Assembly: GCA_038230335.1 (NCBI GenBank)
Contig: JBBRNL010000002.1
Location: 372,001-436,000, forward strand
Direction: 5' to 3'
Origin: JBBRDU01 sp038230335
Lineage (GTDB): Bacteria > Verrucomicrobiota > Verrucomicrobiia > Chthoniobacterales > UBA10450
Length of the DNA stretch: 64,000 bases
The position numbers and the translations under genes were made by a program. Below the pieces are notes generated by a model. That model made no database searches. It had not been told where the DNA came from and saw nothing but the letters and a program-made list of their open reading frames with translations. Each line of letters begins with the position of its first letter. Within the stretch, counting starts at the first letter, position 1. This document shows, one piece after another, positions 34,921-43,511 of the stretch.

Positions 34921-35765
34921 ACGAATCGCACCCGAAAATCTACCTTCTGCCGAACCTGATGACGGCAGGCAATCTTTTCTGCGGGTTCACGGCCACGCTC
35001 AAGATTCTTGAAGGAGCGCTCCTTCAGGCTTCCGATCCGGACGCGGCCGGAAATCTTTTTCACACCGCCATCTGGTTTATTTTGGGTGCCTGTGTTTTCG
35101 ATTTGCTCGATGGCCGGCTGGCCCGGCTGGGCGGACATGAGAGCGCCTTTGGGCGTGAGTTTGATTCGCTCGCCGATATTGTTTCTTTTGGGGTCGCGCC
35201 GGCTCTGATGGTTTACCGGGTGGTCTTGCAGGAGTTCCCGCGCGCTTGTTGGATCATCGCCTTTGTTTACCTCGCGTGCGGCGCGCTTCGTCTGGCGCGG
35301 TTCAACTGCATTTCCGCGAACCCCGATTCTCATCGCGGCGAGGCGGAGAAGAATTTCACGGGATTCCCCATTCCAGCGGCGGCCGGACTGATCGCGTCGA
35401 TCACGCTCTTGTTGCTCTGGTTGGCGGAAGGCGAGCATCACATCGGGAAGTGGAAATTCGTATTGCCGCCTCTCATGCTTTTCCTGTCGTTCATGATGTT
35501 CAGCCGGTTTCGTTATCCCAGTTTTAAGGCCGTGAACTGGCGGACCAAGAAATCGATTCCGCGGTTTCTTGTCATCAGTCTTATCCTGTTATTCACAGTC
35601 CTGAATTATGAGTGGATGCCGGCCATTCTGTTCCTCTCGTATTTGCTCTACGGTTTTCTCCGGCCCTGGCTGTCCCGCGAATGGCGGCGCGAGATCGAAG
35701 AGGAAATCGAGGAGGAGCCGATGGACGGCTCCGAAGCGGCGCCTGACTCGACCATTACGTTGTAA
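34917..35765 (+). CDS. pssA: CDP-diacylglycerol-serine O-phosphatidyltransferase
   Basis: A 282-residue membrane enzyme making phosphatidylserine, the substrate of Psd. The CDP-alcohol signature is DGRLARLGGHESAFGREFDS followed by LADIVSFG, with all conserved Asp residues. LPNLMTAGNLFCGF at the start is the usual type II PssA opening. About eight membrane helices follow, and an acidic C-terminal tail (EEEIEEEPMDG). It is translationally coupled to psd. Confidence 0.95.
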   Translation: MNESHPKIYLLPNLMTAGNLFCGFTATLKILEGALLQASDPDAAGNLFHTAIWFILGACVFDLLDGRLARLGGHESAFGREFDSLADIVSFGVAPALMVYRVVLQEFPRACWIIAFVYLACGALRLARFNCISANPDSHRGEAEKNFTGFPIPAAAGLIASITLLLLWLAEGEHHIGKWKFVLPPLMLFLSFMMFSRFRYPSFKAVNWRTKKSIPRFLVISLILLFTVLNYEWMPAILFLSYLLYGFLRPWLSREWRREIEEEIEEEPMDGSEAAPDSTITL

Positions 35766-35803
35766 GGAGAAGGCAACAGCGTGACGAGCGCACCAATCCT
35801 GAG

Positions 35804-35829
35804 CGTTTCGCAGAGCGAAACGGCTACAA
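35804..35829 (+). repeat. Tailed hairpin repeat, single copy
   Basis: Stem CGTTTCG / CGAAACG, loop CAGAG, tail GCTACAA. The tail (35823-35829) contains the TAG stop codon of the minus-strand nucleotidyltransferase. The stem sequence is unlike the other copies, while loop and tail are kept. Confidence 0.75.
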
Positions 35830-36540
35830 GGGCTGGTTCAGCTGCGCGAGGATTTCCGGGTCGCGCACGTCGGCCCATGCTCCGATGAGTTCCAGAGCTT
35901 TTACCGTTTTCCCGGCCAAAGCGAGGTTGCGAATGGCATCGGTCAGTTCGTATTCGCCGCGCGCCGACGGCTGCAGCGTGGCCGTGAATTCAAAAATGCT
36001 CGGCCGGAAGGAGTAGAGGCCGGCGTTGTACCAAGGGCTCGTCGGCTCGCCCGGTTTCGGTTTCTCTCGAAGATCGATGAGTTCGAACGCGTCATTCAAA
36101 AAAACGGCACCCCCCTGGCTCACGTCCTCGTTACGCTTCACGCTGATGGTGGCTTCGACACCCTCAGGGAGAGTCGCGATCCTTTCGTAGTTCTGCGGAT
36201 CCACTAAAATATCGCCATAGCTCAGGATGAATAGCGACTCGCCCGCGAAGTCTCGCGCCAGATCGACCACGCGCCCCGTGCCGTCCTGCACGACCTGCGT
36301 GGCGTAGTCGATTTGCACGGCAAAATCCGACCCGCTGCCGAAGTATGTTCGCACCACGTCGGCACGATAACCCACGATGACAAGAAATTGGCGAATGCCG
36401 GCGTCGCGCAGCCCTTCGATGATGTGATGCAGAACCGGTTTGCCGTGCACCTCGACCATCGGTTTGGGAAGGTCGGCCGTCAGTTCGCGCATGCGCGTGC
36501 CGCGTCCGGCTGCCAGTAAAACCGCCTTCTCGATTTTCAT
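35824..36540 (-). CDS. Sugar nucleotidyltransferase (NDP-sugar pyrophosphorylase type)
   Basis: A 238-residue nucleotidyltransferase. The signature AVLLAAGRGTRMRELTADLP (with KPMVEVHGKP next) gives the nucleotide loop and catalytic Lys. FILSYGDILV supplies the metal-binding Asp. The length and lack of a C-terminal acyltransferase or beta-helix domain resemble MurU or the short glucose-1-phosphate/mannose-1-phosphate transferases. The ATG at 36540 (MKIEKAVLLAAG) is chosen over that at 36564. The nucleotide and sugar cannot be assigned. It converges on pssA and is divergent from the doxX gene. Confidence 0.88.
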   Translation of the reverse strand: MKIEKAVLLAAGRGTRMRELTADLPKPMVEVHGKPVLHHIIEGLRDAGIRQFLVIVGYRADVVRTYFGSGSDFAVQIDYATQVVQDGTGRVVDLARDFAGESLFILSYGDILVDPQNYERIATLPEGVEATISVKRNEDVSQGGAVFLNDAFELIDLREKPKPGEPTSPWYNAGLYSFRPSIFEFTATLQPSARGEYELTDAIRNLALAGKTVKALELIGAWADVRDPEILAQLNQPL

Positions 36541-36682
36541 TTGTGAATACAGAGTAGGCGCCACTTTCCCGTCAGGCAGAGGTTCTGTCGAGCCGGCTTA
36601 TGGCGGACTCTCGTGTTTCGTTCCGACGGCCGAGGAGCGGTTTGCATTGAAATCCTGCGGCCGCTCCACCACAGTCGCGCGC

Positions 36683-37090
36683 ATGGCTGTTTTGCAGTTT
36701 CTTGGTAAATATCGCGAGACCGGGTTGTTGCTCATTCGGGCGAGCATCGGAATCATCTTCATTATCCTTATTGCACCAGTGTTGTGGAGTGGCCGGGGCA
36801 GTTGGGAACACTTCGGCTCGGCCATGCGTCACCTCGATTTTCATTCGCACTACCAATTCTGGGGGTTTGTTGGCGCGCTGCTCGGATGCGTGGGAGGCGT
36901 TCTTATGATCCTCGGACTCTTTTTCCGGCTGGGAGTGTTGTTCGCACTGACCATCACATTGATCCACCTCGTGGGTGTATGGGACAGCCACGGAGACTTT
37001 CTGACGCGTCTGCCCGCGTTGGAAATGGCGATCCTCCTTGTCAGCCTCCTGCTGATCGGACCGGGCAAGTACAGCGTGGATAAGAACTAG
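36683..37090 (+). CDS. DoxX family membrane protein
   Basis: A 135-residue protein with four predicted membrane helices (about residues 14-32, 50-70, 74-92 and 106-124) and the DoxX pattern LLLIRASIGIIFI near the start. DoxX proteins occur near quinone- or thiol-redox enzymes, but here the neighbours are unrelated. The ATG at 36683 is chosen because the frame's upstream extension to 36440 is antisense to the nucleotidyltransferase. Confidence 0.82.
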   Translation: MAVLQFLGKYRETGLLLIRASIGIIFIILIAPVLWSGRGSWEHFGSAMRHLDFHSHYQFWGFVGALLGCVGGVLMILGLFFRLGVLFALTITLIHLVGVWDSHGDFLTRLPALEMAILLVSLLLIGPGKYSVDKN

Positions 37091-37114
37091 GGAAGCGAGT
37101 TCAGAGGAAGAGAG

Positions 37115-37199
37115 CTGTAGCCGCCTCACTCTGTTGAGGCGTCTTTGCTTTCACGTGCGACCAGCCCCAAGACACGGCAACAGAGTGCCGTGGCCACAG
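37115..37199. repeat. Inverted pair of tailed hairpin repeats
   Basis: Minus-strand copy: stem CGCCTCA / TGAGGCG, loop ACAGAG, tail GCTACAG (37141 down to 37115). Plus-strand copy: stem CACGGCA / TGCCGTG, loop ACAGAG, tail GCCACAG (37173-37199). The tails face outward, as in a REPIN/BIME doublet, with 31 bases between the hairpins. It lies in the gap between the doxX and BNR genes, which end facing each other. Confidence 0.82.
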
Positions 37200-37231
37200 C
37201 GCGATCGGTTCTGTAACCATTCAGCCCTGGT

Positions 37232-40200
37232 TCACGACTTCTTCGGCTCCGATAGGTTGAGAGCCGGCAGTTCGAGCTGTTTAATGAGTGTGCTTACTTT
37301 CGGAACATCGTCCGCTTTGATTTGCGTCCATTTCTTGAGTTGATCGTCCAGTTTGTCGCTCAGTACCTTGAACACATCCAGCTGTGCCCTGGTCGGTTCG
37401 TGATCGCTCTCGGAAGTGTGACTGAAGACGTCGAAGCGCTCGTTCAACATGCTGGGGAAAGCGAGGGTCGCTTCCGATCCTTTGGCATTCACCTGGATGA
37501 GTTGCTGTTCGACCTCTGACATTTTGTGGTCGACGTCATCGGCGGCGGCTAACGCAGGTTTTAGTTTTTCCTCGCTCCCGAAGCGGCGGTGCAACGATTG
37601 GATCTGGGACTTGATATCGCGGATCTCATTAATCGCTTGGTGCAACTGGGAAATGCGGTCGTTCACCTGCGTGGACAAAACAGAGTTCTTCTGCACCTGT
37701 GGTTCCGCGCCCTTCATGCGCGGGTCGATCACCAGATGGAGGGGCGCGGTCTGGCTCTTTCCGTCTACCGTTAGTTTGACCTGGTATTCGCCGGGCAGGG
37801 CGAGGGGACCGCGTGGACCGTCACCCGAATAAAACGCGCCGGGTACTTGGATGGGCTCATTGTAGCGCAGGTCCCAGGCAAAACGGTTCATGCCTTCGTT
37901 GGCCGGAATCACTTTGGGTTTCTCGACCCGGTCGGGCCATTCCGGTGGTTGGTCGTTGTCCTTTTTCTCCTTACTGGACAGGTGCCTAACGAGTTTGCCT
38001 TGGCCATCCAGAATATCGAGTGTCACTTCGTCTTTGGGCGCGTTCTTGAAATAATAATCGATCATGGCGCCGGCCGGCGGATTTTCGCCAACCGGTTGAC
38101 GCCGGTCGAATTCCTCAGGGTAGTGCAGGCGTAGCGCTGTCTGCGGTTGATACAAAACCACTTCGGCGCTGGCCGCCTGTGCGTTGACCTGACGAATCGG
38201 GGTCAGATTATCCAGCACCCAAAAAGCGCGGCCGTGCGTGGCGACGACAAGGTCGTCATCTTTCACGACTAAATCGTGGACGGGCGATACGGGTAAATTC
38301 AGTTGCAGGGGCTGCCAATGGGCGCCCGCATCAAATGAAACAAACACCCCAAGTTCGGTGCCGGCGTAGAGGAGACCCTTGCGCTTGGGATCTTCCCGGA
38401 CTGCGTGAACATAGGCGCCGTCAGGAATTCCGGCCGTGATCGAGGACCATGTCTTTCCGAGGTCGGTCGTTTTGAAGATGTAAGGCTTGAAGTCGTCGAG
38501 TTTATGCCGGTCGACCGCGGCATAGGCACTGTTGGCATCGAACGGAGAGGGCTCGATCAAATCGACCGTGCTCCACTCCGGCATCTTCGGGCTGACATCT
38601 GCCCAGTTGGCGCCGTCATCGGTGGTGACATGGATGAGGCCGTCGTCCGTTCCGGCCCAGAGCGTTCCCTTTTTTAGGGGCGACTCGGTCAGGGCAAAGA
38701 TCGTGTCGTAATATTCGACGGAAGTGATGTCATTCGTGAGCGGTCCGCCGCTTGGCTTCTGTTTGCTCTTGTCGTTGCGCGTTAGATCCTTGCTGATCTC
38801 GGTCCAGCTTTGCCCGCGATCGGTCGAACGGAAAACGCATTCGGCCGCCGTGTAGAGCGTGTCTGGATTGTGGGGCGAGAGGAGGAGAGGCGATACCCAC
38901 TGGAAGCGGTGCCCCAGATCGTCCGCGCCGTGGCCGGAATTGTCGATCGGCACTGGACTGATGTCCTGCGCGTCCTCTTTGCTTTTGTCGTAGCGAACTG
39001 CGTAACCCTCGCTGTTGGAATACATGATGTGCCAGTCGCGCGGGTCCGGCACCACGAAGCCACATTCGCCGTCGCCGGCGACGAACCAATCAGCCGCTCC
39101 GATGGCGCCCCAGTCCGTTCGACTGGCGATGCCGAGATTGGAGTTGTCCTGTTGCGCTCCGTAAATGTGATACGGAAACGCGTTGTCCACGGCCACGTGG
39201 TAAAACTGCGCGGTCGGCTGATTTCCCTGGGTCGTCCAGGTTTTGCCTCCGTCGTTTGAGATGCTGGCGCCACCGTCGTTTGCATTCCCAATGCGGTTCG
39301 GGTTTTGCGGGTCAATCCAGAGCCCGTGATGGTCGCCGTGGCGCGCCGGCAAAAGATTGAAGCTCTTCCCGCCGTCGACGGATTTAAATGCGCCCGTGTT
39401 CAGAATATAAACCGTGTCGGGCGACTTCGGATCAGCGAAGACCCTGCTAAAATACCAGGCGCGCTGACGGAAGCGGCCGTCTTCGTTAACGCGTGTCCAA
39501 TTCCCTCCCGCATCGTCGGAACGAAAGAGACCGCCGTCTTTGGCTTCGATGATCGCGTAGATGCGATTGGCGTCAGCGCCAGAAACGGAAATGCCGATGC
39601 GTCCAAGAATTCCGTCGGGCAGACCATTCCCTTCCAGATGTTTCCAGGTAACGCCGTTGTCCTCGGACCGATAGAGACCGCTGCCGGGTCCGCCGCTGGA
39701 AAAAAACCATGGCTGCCGCTGCGCCTGCCAAAGTGACGCGAATACGATGTTCGGATTATGCGGGTCGAAGACCACGTCAATGCCGCCGGTCTTGTCGTCT
39801 TTGCTCAAAACCTTCACCCAATTCTTGCCCCCATCGGTTGTCCGGAAAATCCCGCGTTCTGCATTCGGGCCGAAGGCGTGTCCGAGGGCGGCGACCAGCA
39901 CCACATCGGAGTTCTGTGGATGCACGATGAGCGACCCGATCTGGCGCGTATCTTTTAGCCCGATATTTTTCCACGTGCGTCCCGCATCAATAGATTTATA
40001 AACGCCCGTCCCGTAGGTAGTATTTCCGCGAATGGCGGCTTCGCCTGTGCCAACGTAAACGACATTATGATCGGACGGCGCCACCGCGATGGCACCGATG
40101 GAGGAGATATCCTCTTTGTCGAAAAGGGGCACCCAATTCGCGCCGCCGTCGGTGGTCTTCCAGACGCCGCCGGCCACGGCCCCGAAGTAATACGTGTCCG

Positions 40201-40408
40201 GTTCACCAGGCACGCCTTCGATCGCGAGGGCGCGGCCGCCGCGGAAGGGTCCGACCTGACGCCAGCGCATTCCTTTAAAAAGCTTTTCGTCCATGTTCCC
40301 CGCGGGAGTCGCGGTGGGCGAGGGCGCCGCGGCGTAGCTGGATTGGCCAAGGCCCAGCAACAAAAATGGAATGAGAACGGTCAGCAGGCGCAGGCGGCGG
40401 AAGATCAT
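37232..40408 (-). CDS. Secreted VPS10/BNR-repeat (sortilin-like) protein
   Basis: A 1058-residue exported protein with a signal peptide (about residues 1-27). Many BNR/Asp-box repeats follow (TDGGANW, SIDAGRTW, TDGGKNW, DDAGGNW, DGGKTW, TDRGQSW, TDDGANW, TDLGKTW), forming one or two beta-propellers over about residues 45-740. The C-terminal third carries a beta domain and a helical region (about 930-1050). Such proteins are common in Acidobacteriota and Verrucomicrobiota, often labelled glycosyl hydrolase. The catalytic residues of sialidases are not evident, so a binding or structural role is as likely. Confidence 0.87.
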   Translation of the reverse strand: MIFRRLRLLTVLIPFLLLGLGQSSYAAAPSPTATPAGNMDEKLFKGMRWRQVGPFRGGRALAIEGVPGEPDTYYFGAVAGGVWKTTDGGANWVPLFDKEDISSIGAIAVAPSDHNVVYVGTGEAAIRGNTTYGTGVYKSIDAGRTWKNIGLKDTRQIGSLIVHPQNSDVVLVAALGHAFGPNAERGIFRTTDGGKNWVKVLSKDDKTGGIDVVFDPHNPNIVFASLWQAQRQPWFFSSGGPGSGLYRSEDNGVTWKHLEGNGLPDGILGRIGISVSGADANRIYAIIEAKDGGLFRSDDAGGNWTRVNEDGRFRQRAWYFSRVFADPKSPDTVYILNTGAFKSVDGGKSFNLLPARHGDHHGLWIDPQNPNRIGNANDGGASISNDGGKTWTTQGNQPTAQFYHVAVDNAFPYHIYGAQQDNSNLGIASRTDWGAIGAADWFVAGDGECGFVVPDPRDWHIMYSNSEGYAVRYDKSKEDAQDISPVPIDNSGHGADDLGHRFQWVSPLLLSPHNPDTLYTAAECVFRSTDRGQSWTEISKDLTRNDKSKQKPSGGPLTNDITSVEYYDTIFALTESPLKKGTLWAGTDDGLIHVTTDDGANWADVSPKMPEWSTVDLIEPSPFDANSAYAAVDRHKLDDFKPYIFKTTDLGKTWSSITAGIPDGAYVHAVREDPKRKGLLYAGTELGVFVSFDAGAHWQPLQLNLPVSPVHDLVVKDDDLVVATHGRAFWVLDNLTPIRQVNAQAASAEVVLYQPQTALRLHYPEEFDRRQPVGENPPAGAMIDYYFKNAPKDEVTLDILDGQGKLVRHLSSKEKKDNDQPPEWPDRVEKPKVIPANEGMNRFAWDLRYNEPIQVPGAFYSGDGPRGPLALPGEYQVKLTVDGKSQTAPLHLVIDPRMKGAEPQVQKNSVLSTQVNDRISQLHQAINEIRDIKSQIQSLHRRFGSEEKLKPALAAADDVDHKMSEVEQQLIQVNAKGSEATLAFPSMLNERFDVFSHTSESDHEPTRAQLDVFKVLSDKLDDQLKKWTQIKADDVPKVSTLIKQLELPALNLSEPKKS

Positions 40409-40484
40409 CGGTTAAGGTGAGATGGTTGACGCTTCATTCAACTAGAATGTGGGACTCGCGTTTCCCTTGTTGGGTTGCCAACGA

Positions 40485-40808
40485 TCACTGAGTTTTCCTC
40501 ACCGCGACGACGTAGGCCACGATGGCTTCACGCTCGGCTGGTTTCAAATCTGCGCGTTTCGCCATCCATTCGACCACATCCGGCCAGGTCGACGCGCTAT
40601 GACGTGAAACGACCGGCAGCGTGTGGCATTCAATGCAACGGGAGACGAAAAGAGTGCGTCCCGCGCGCAGGGTGTCCTCGTTCGAATGGTTGGCGGCGCC
40701 CGCCCGGATGACGGCCGCAGTGAACGGCGCCGGTGACGGGGACGTCTGGCATCCGCCGAGGAAGGTCAGGCCAAGAGACGCAACGGGGAAAATCGACAGG
40801 CGCCTCAT
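40485..40808 (-). CDS. Monohaem c-type cytochrome lipoprotein
   Basis: A 107-residue exported protein with one haem-attachment motif, CIECH (about residues 57-61). The signal peptide has a lipobox-like LGGC (about residues 18-20), so it is probably a lipid-anchored cytochrome. The axial Met is not certain; candidates are in VVEWMAKRADL. It starts one base before the end of the outer-membrane-like gene's stop region and belongs to the FTR1 operon. It probably carries electrons for a ferrous/ferric step in iron uptake, by context only. Confidence 0.8.
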   Translation of the reverse strand: MRRLSIFPVASLGLTFLGGCQTSPSPAPFTAAVIRAGAANHSNEDTLRAGRTLFVSRCIECHTLPVVSRHSASTWPDVVEWMAKRADLKPAEREAIVAYVVAVRKTQ

Positions 40809-40809
40809 T

Positions 40810-41565
40810 TCAGAAACCGAATCCGACGATGGTGCGAAGCTGTAGATCGGACTCGCCCGATGTTTGGGTCGCTTGCGCCAGCGCCGTCACCGTGGCGAAC
40901 CATTGGCCATGGCGGACGGAAACGTTCGGCCCGACAAAGAAATTATTTAGGGCGCGAGCCGTGGCCCAGTCGGGCAGGACGACCTCATGCACCATCTCAA
41001 GACCGACGGACAAGGAGGGCGTGCACTCGTAACTAAGGCCGAAGGACTGCGAAAGTTCGCCGGTACGTTCGCGTAAAGAGCTGCCTTCCCACACCGCTTC
41101 GAGAGTGGCGTTATACGCCACGATGAGCGGGCCGAAGTCTTTGCGCAGGATAATTTTGGACTCTGACTCGAACAATTGATCGCCACCCCGCACCTCCTGG
41201 TAAACGGAGATTCCGATCGGATCGATCACCGGATTGGTGAGATTATAAATCGCTTCCACTGCCGTCGCGGAATAGGCGTAGCCGGATCTACGATCGGGGA
41301 ATCCCGAATGATAATTCCAATCGGCGACATAAACACTGAGCTGCAAATGTTCGGTCACGCCGAATTCAAATTCATGCCGGAAATCGATCTGGGAAAAACG
41401 GCTGCCGTCTGTGCCCGTCTTAAAAGTGACCCAGTTTTCCATCTCCACGCTGCCCGGAGTCGAGGGCGTGGCTTCATACACGAAGGTGAAGTGGCGGGCC
41501 CCAGCCCAAGTGCCGGTCGGCCATAAGGTCATGGCCATGGCACAAAGCACGCGCAGCGATTTCAC
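40810..41565 (-). CDS. Exported beta-barrel-like protein of the FTR1 operon
   Basis: A 251-residue protein with a signal peptide (ends near TWA). It has many short amphipathic strands (such as SQIDFRHEFEFGVTEHLQLS and LQLRTIVGFGF), ending in an aromatic Phe as outer-membrane barrels do. It lies 41 bases after the FTR1 gene and one base before the cytochrome. It may be an outer-membrane channel, but no named family is recognised with certainty. Confidence 0.65.
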   Translation of the reverse strand: MKSLRVLCAMAMTLWPTGTWAGARHFTFVYEATPSTPGSVEMENWVTFKTGTDGSRFSQIDFRHEFEFGVTEHLQLSVYVADWNYHSGFPDRRSGYAYSATAVEAIYNLTNPVIDPIGISVYQEVRGGDQLFESESKIILRKDFGPLIVAYNATLEAVWEGSSLRERTGELSQSFGLSYECTPSLSVGLEMVHEVVLPDWATARALNNFFVGPNVSVRHGQWFATVTALAQATQTSGESDLQLRTIVGFGF

Positions 41566-41606
41566 AATCCCAGGTGCCTGGTTAATCGCCTAACGAGTCG
41601 CCAGCA

Positions 41607-42644
41607 TTATGCGACCGTTTTGAGGTGCTTGAGAATGGGCGCTTCCGGGGCGGGCCCGGCCGGTTGAGGCGGGATCGCCGTTTCCGGCTCGGCCGTGCAG
41701 CGCACCCTTTGCGCGGCATAATAGGAGCCCACCACCACTAGGGCGGCGAGCAATTGCGCAAGCAGTGTTTCGTAGGTGGGGAAGACGGCAAACCACAGGC
41801 CCATCCAGGCCGGGATCAGATGAATAAGCCAGGGCACATCGGTTTTCGAAATCCAGTGAGCTAGCTGCATCTCCTGCGCTTGTTCGCCTACCATGACGAG
41901 GAGCACGACGCCAAGGAGCACGCCCGTGGTGATGAGCATTTTTCTGTAGGGCAAACGCTGCTGCAGGACGAACGTTAGGACGGCCACCATGGCGGACAAA
42001 ACCAGGCCGAGAAGCGTACCTTTCAAAACGACATCGCCGCCCAGCCGCAGATTGTAGGTCTGAAGGAATAAAACGACTTCAAACCCTTCGCGATAAAGGG
42101 AAGTGAAACCGAGCAGAATCAGCCCCCACAGCAAGGCTCGTTTTGAAATCTCTGATGCGCCGGCATTCGCGAGGAGCGATTTGCGTCGGCGATTGTGCGC
42201 GCGAATCCAGCCGCCCCAATAAATCTTGTGAAAGAACCAATTCATAATGACGAGCAGCACAACGACCGCGAGCAGACCGGTGGCCGCTTGCAAATCCAGC
42301 GCCGGCACGCTTTCGGTGAGCTGACCGACGATTCCGGTGGCGATGAACCACGTAATCAAAGTTGCGACGAAGGCCAGCCCGGCACCCAGCGCAACGGGAC
42401 GGCGATGCGCCTGTTTTGCTCCAGTCATGCTGGCCGTGACCGCCGCCAGGACGAGGATACACTCGAGGCCTTCCCGGAATACGAGGACCCCGATATCTAG
42501 AAACGCGACCGTTGGACTGGTATTGGGCTGCATGGGATCGGGCGCGCCATGTGCCGTGACGCCCTGCCAGATAAGGATGGCGATCACGCACAGTGCCGCG
42601 AGAAAGATGCCGATGAGAAGGGCCCGGCCGGCTGATTTAGTCAT
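41607..42644 (-). CDS. FTR1-family high-affinity iron permease
   Basis: A 345-residue membrane permease related to yeast Ftr1 and bacterial EfeU. The two REGxE iron motifs are present: FREGLECILVLAAVTASM (about residues 57-74) and LYREGFEVVLFLQ (about residue 186). About eight membrane helices are predicted. The neighbours downstream are a beta-barrel-like protein and a cytochrome c, giving a compact putative iron-import operon. There is no EfeO or EfeB homologue here. Confidence 0.92.
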   Translation of the reverse strand: MTKSAGRALLIGIFLAALCVIAILIWQGVTAHGAPDPMQPNTSPTVAFLDIGVLVFREGLECILVLAAVTASMTGAKQAHRRPVALGAGLAFVATLITWFIATGIVGQLTESVPALDLQAATGLLAVVVLLVIMNWFFHKIYWGGWIRAHNRRRKSLLANAGASEISKRALLWGLILLGFTSLYREGFEVVLFLQTYNLRLGGDVVLKGTLLGLVLSAMVAVLTFVLQQRLPYRKMLITTGVLLGVVLLVMVGEQAQEMQLAHWISKTDVPWLIHLIPAWMGLWFAVFPTYETLLAQLLAALVVVGSYYAAQRVRCTAEPETAIPPQPAGPAPEAPILKHLKTVA

Positions 42645-42788
42645 TTATTAGAACAATTGAACTTATCACAACGAGAGCGAGCGGGCTGCCGTTTGGTTGC
42701 TTTTTTTTAGCGGCGCCTTGCGCGGTTCTCGGGTCGGCCACGAGAATCCCGGGGCGCTGACGTCGATCAGAGTCGAGGCCCAAACGTG

Positions 42789-42914
42789 TGTCATCCTGAG
42801 CCAGCGCAGACGGCGAGGGATCTGATCCACATCGCCATGAGGCACGCGCGCCAATCAGCGTGATCACTGGCGCGGGTGCGAGGTCCCTCTTCGTCTGCGC
42901 GAATCGGAATGACA
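42789..42914. repeat. 126-bp inverted-repeat element built from two GATCCCTC repeats
   Basis: The left arm (42789-42826, TGTCATCCTGAGCCAGCGC... read inward) and right arm (42878-42914, ...AGGTCCCTCTTCGTC... GGAATGACA) are imperfect inverted copies of the family also found at 26.2 and 31.4 kb. Inside lies a second palindrome, CGCGCCA ... TGGCGCG. The whole resembles a small non-autonomous palindromic element. Otherwise the roughly 390-base gap (42645-43037) between the FTR1 gene and gspH holds no gene that I can support. Confidence 0.72.
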
Positions 42915-43037
42915 ATCGGGGGTGCGAGCGCACCAAATTTGTGCGCTTCGTGCACGGCTTTGACATCGGGCTCGGAGAGCACGATCCACCCGGCCGGTGA
43001 TTGATTGTGGAATGGCCCGGTGGGAGTACATTGGCCG

Positions 43038-43511
43038 GTGCGAAAAGCAGGAGCGTTTACGCTCATCGAGATCGTTATTTCAGTCTTTATTCTGATGCTG
43101 CTGGTCACGCTGGCCGTGCCCAGTGTCACCGGGGTGCTGGCGGATCGCCGGCTGCGGCGTTCGCTCGACACCTTTAACAGTCTGGTGCATCAGGCCCAAG
43201 AGCGGAGCATTTCTGAGCATCGGCCCTATCTATTGGTCTGGACGACCAAGAACATCGAGCTGCGTCCGGAACTTTTGCTCAAAGGCGACGATCCGAAGCC
43301 GGTCGCCCAATTCGAAGTGACGAAAGCGGAATCGCTGAAGCTGACATTGTCGGCCGCCCTGGCCAAGGATCCGCCGGCGCAATGGATTTTCTGGCCCACC
43401 GGCACGTGCGAGCCGGCCGACGTGAAATTTACGGGCCGCGATGGGAATTGGACGGCCAGCTATTCACCGCTGACCGCGCGCGCCCAACTCACCGCTTATG
43501 CAGCGCGCTAG
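43038..43511 (+). CDS. gspH: Type II secretion minor pseudopilin GspH
   Basis: A prepilin-like protein (158 residues from the GTG at 43038). The short basic leader VRKAGA is followed by the pseudopilin methylation segment FTLIEIVISVFILMLLVTLA, cleaved before Phe with Glu at position 5. The rest is a GspH-like beta domain. GGTGGGAG precedes the GTG at a suitable distance. It is first in a plus-strand series of minor pseudopilins and membrane proteins (gspHIJKLM). Its stop overlaps gspI. Confidence 0.82.
   Translation: MRKAGAFTLIEIVISVFILMLLVTLAVPSVTGVLADRRLRRSLDTFNSLVHQAQERSISEHRPYLLVWTTKNIELRPELLLKGDDPKPVAQFEVTKAESLKLTLSAALAKDPPAQWIFWPTGTCEPADVKFTGRDGNWTASYSPLTARAQLTAYAAR

Noticed and set aside
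37232..40408. Sialidase activity for the BNR-repeat protein
   Set aside because: Asp-box repeats alone do not make a sialidase, and the Arg triad and catalytic Tyr/Glu could not be placed.
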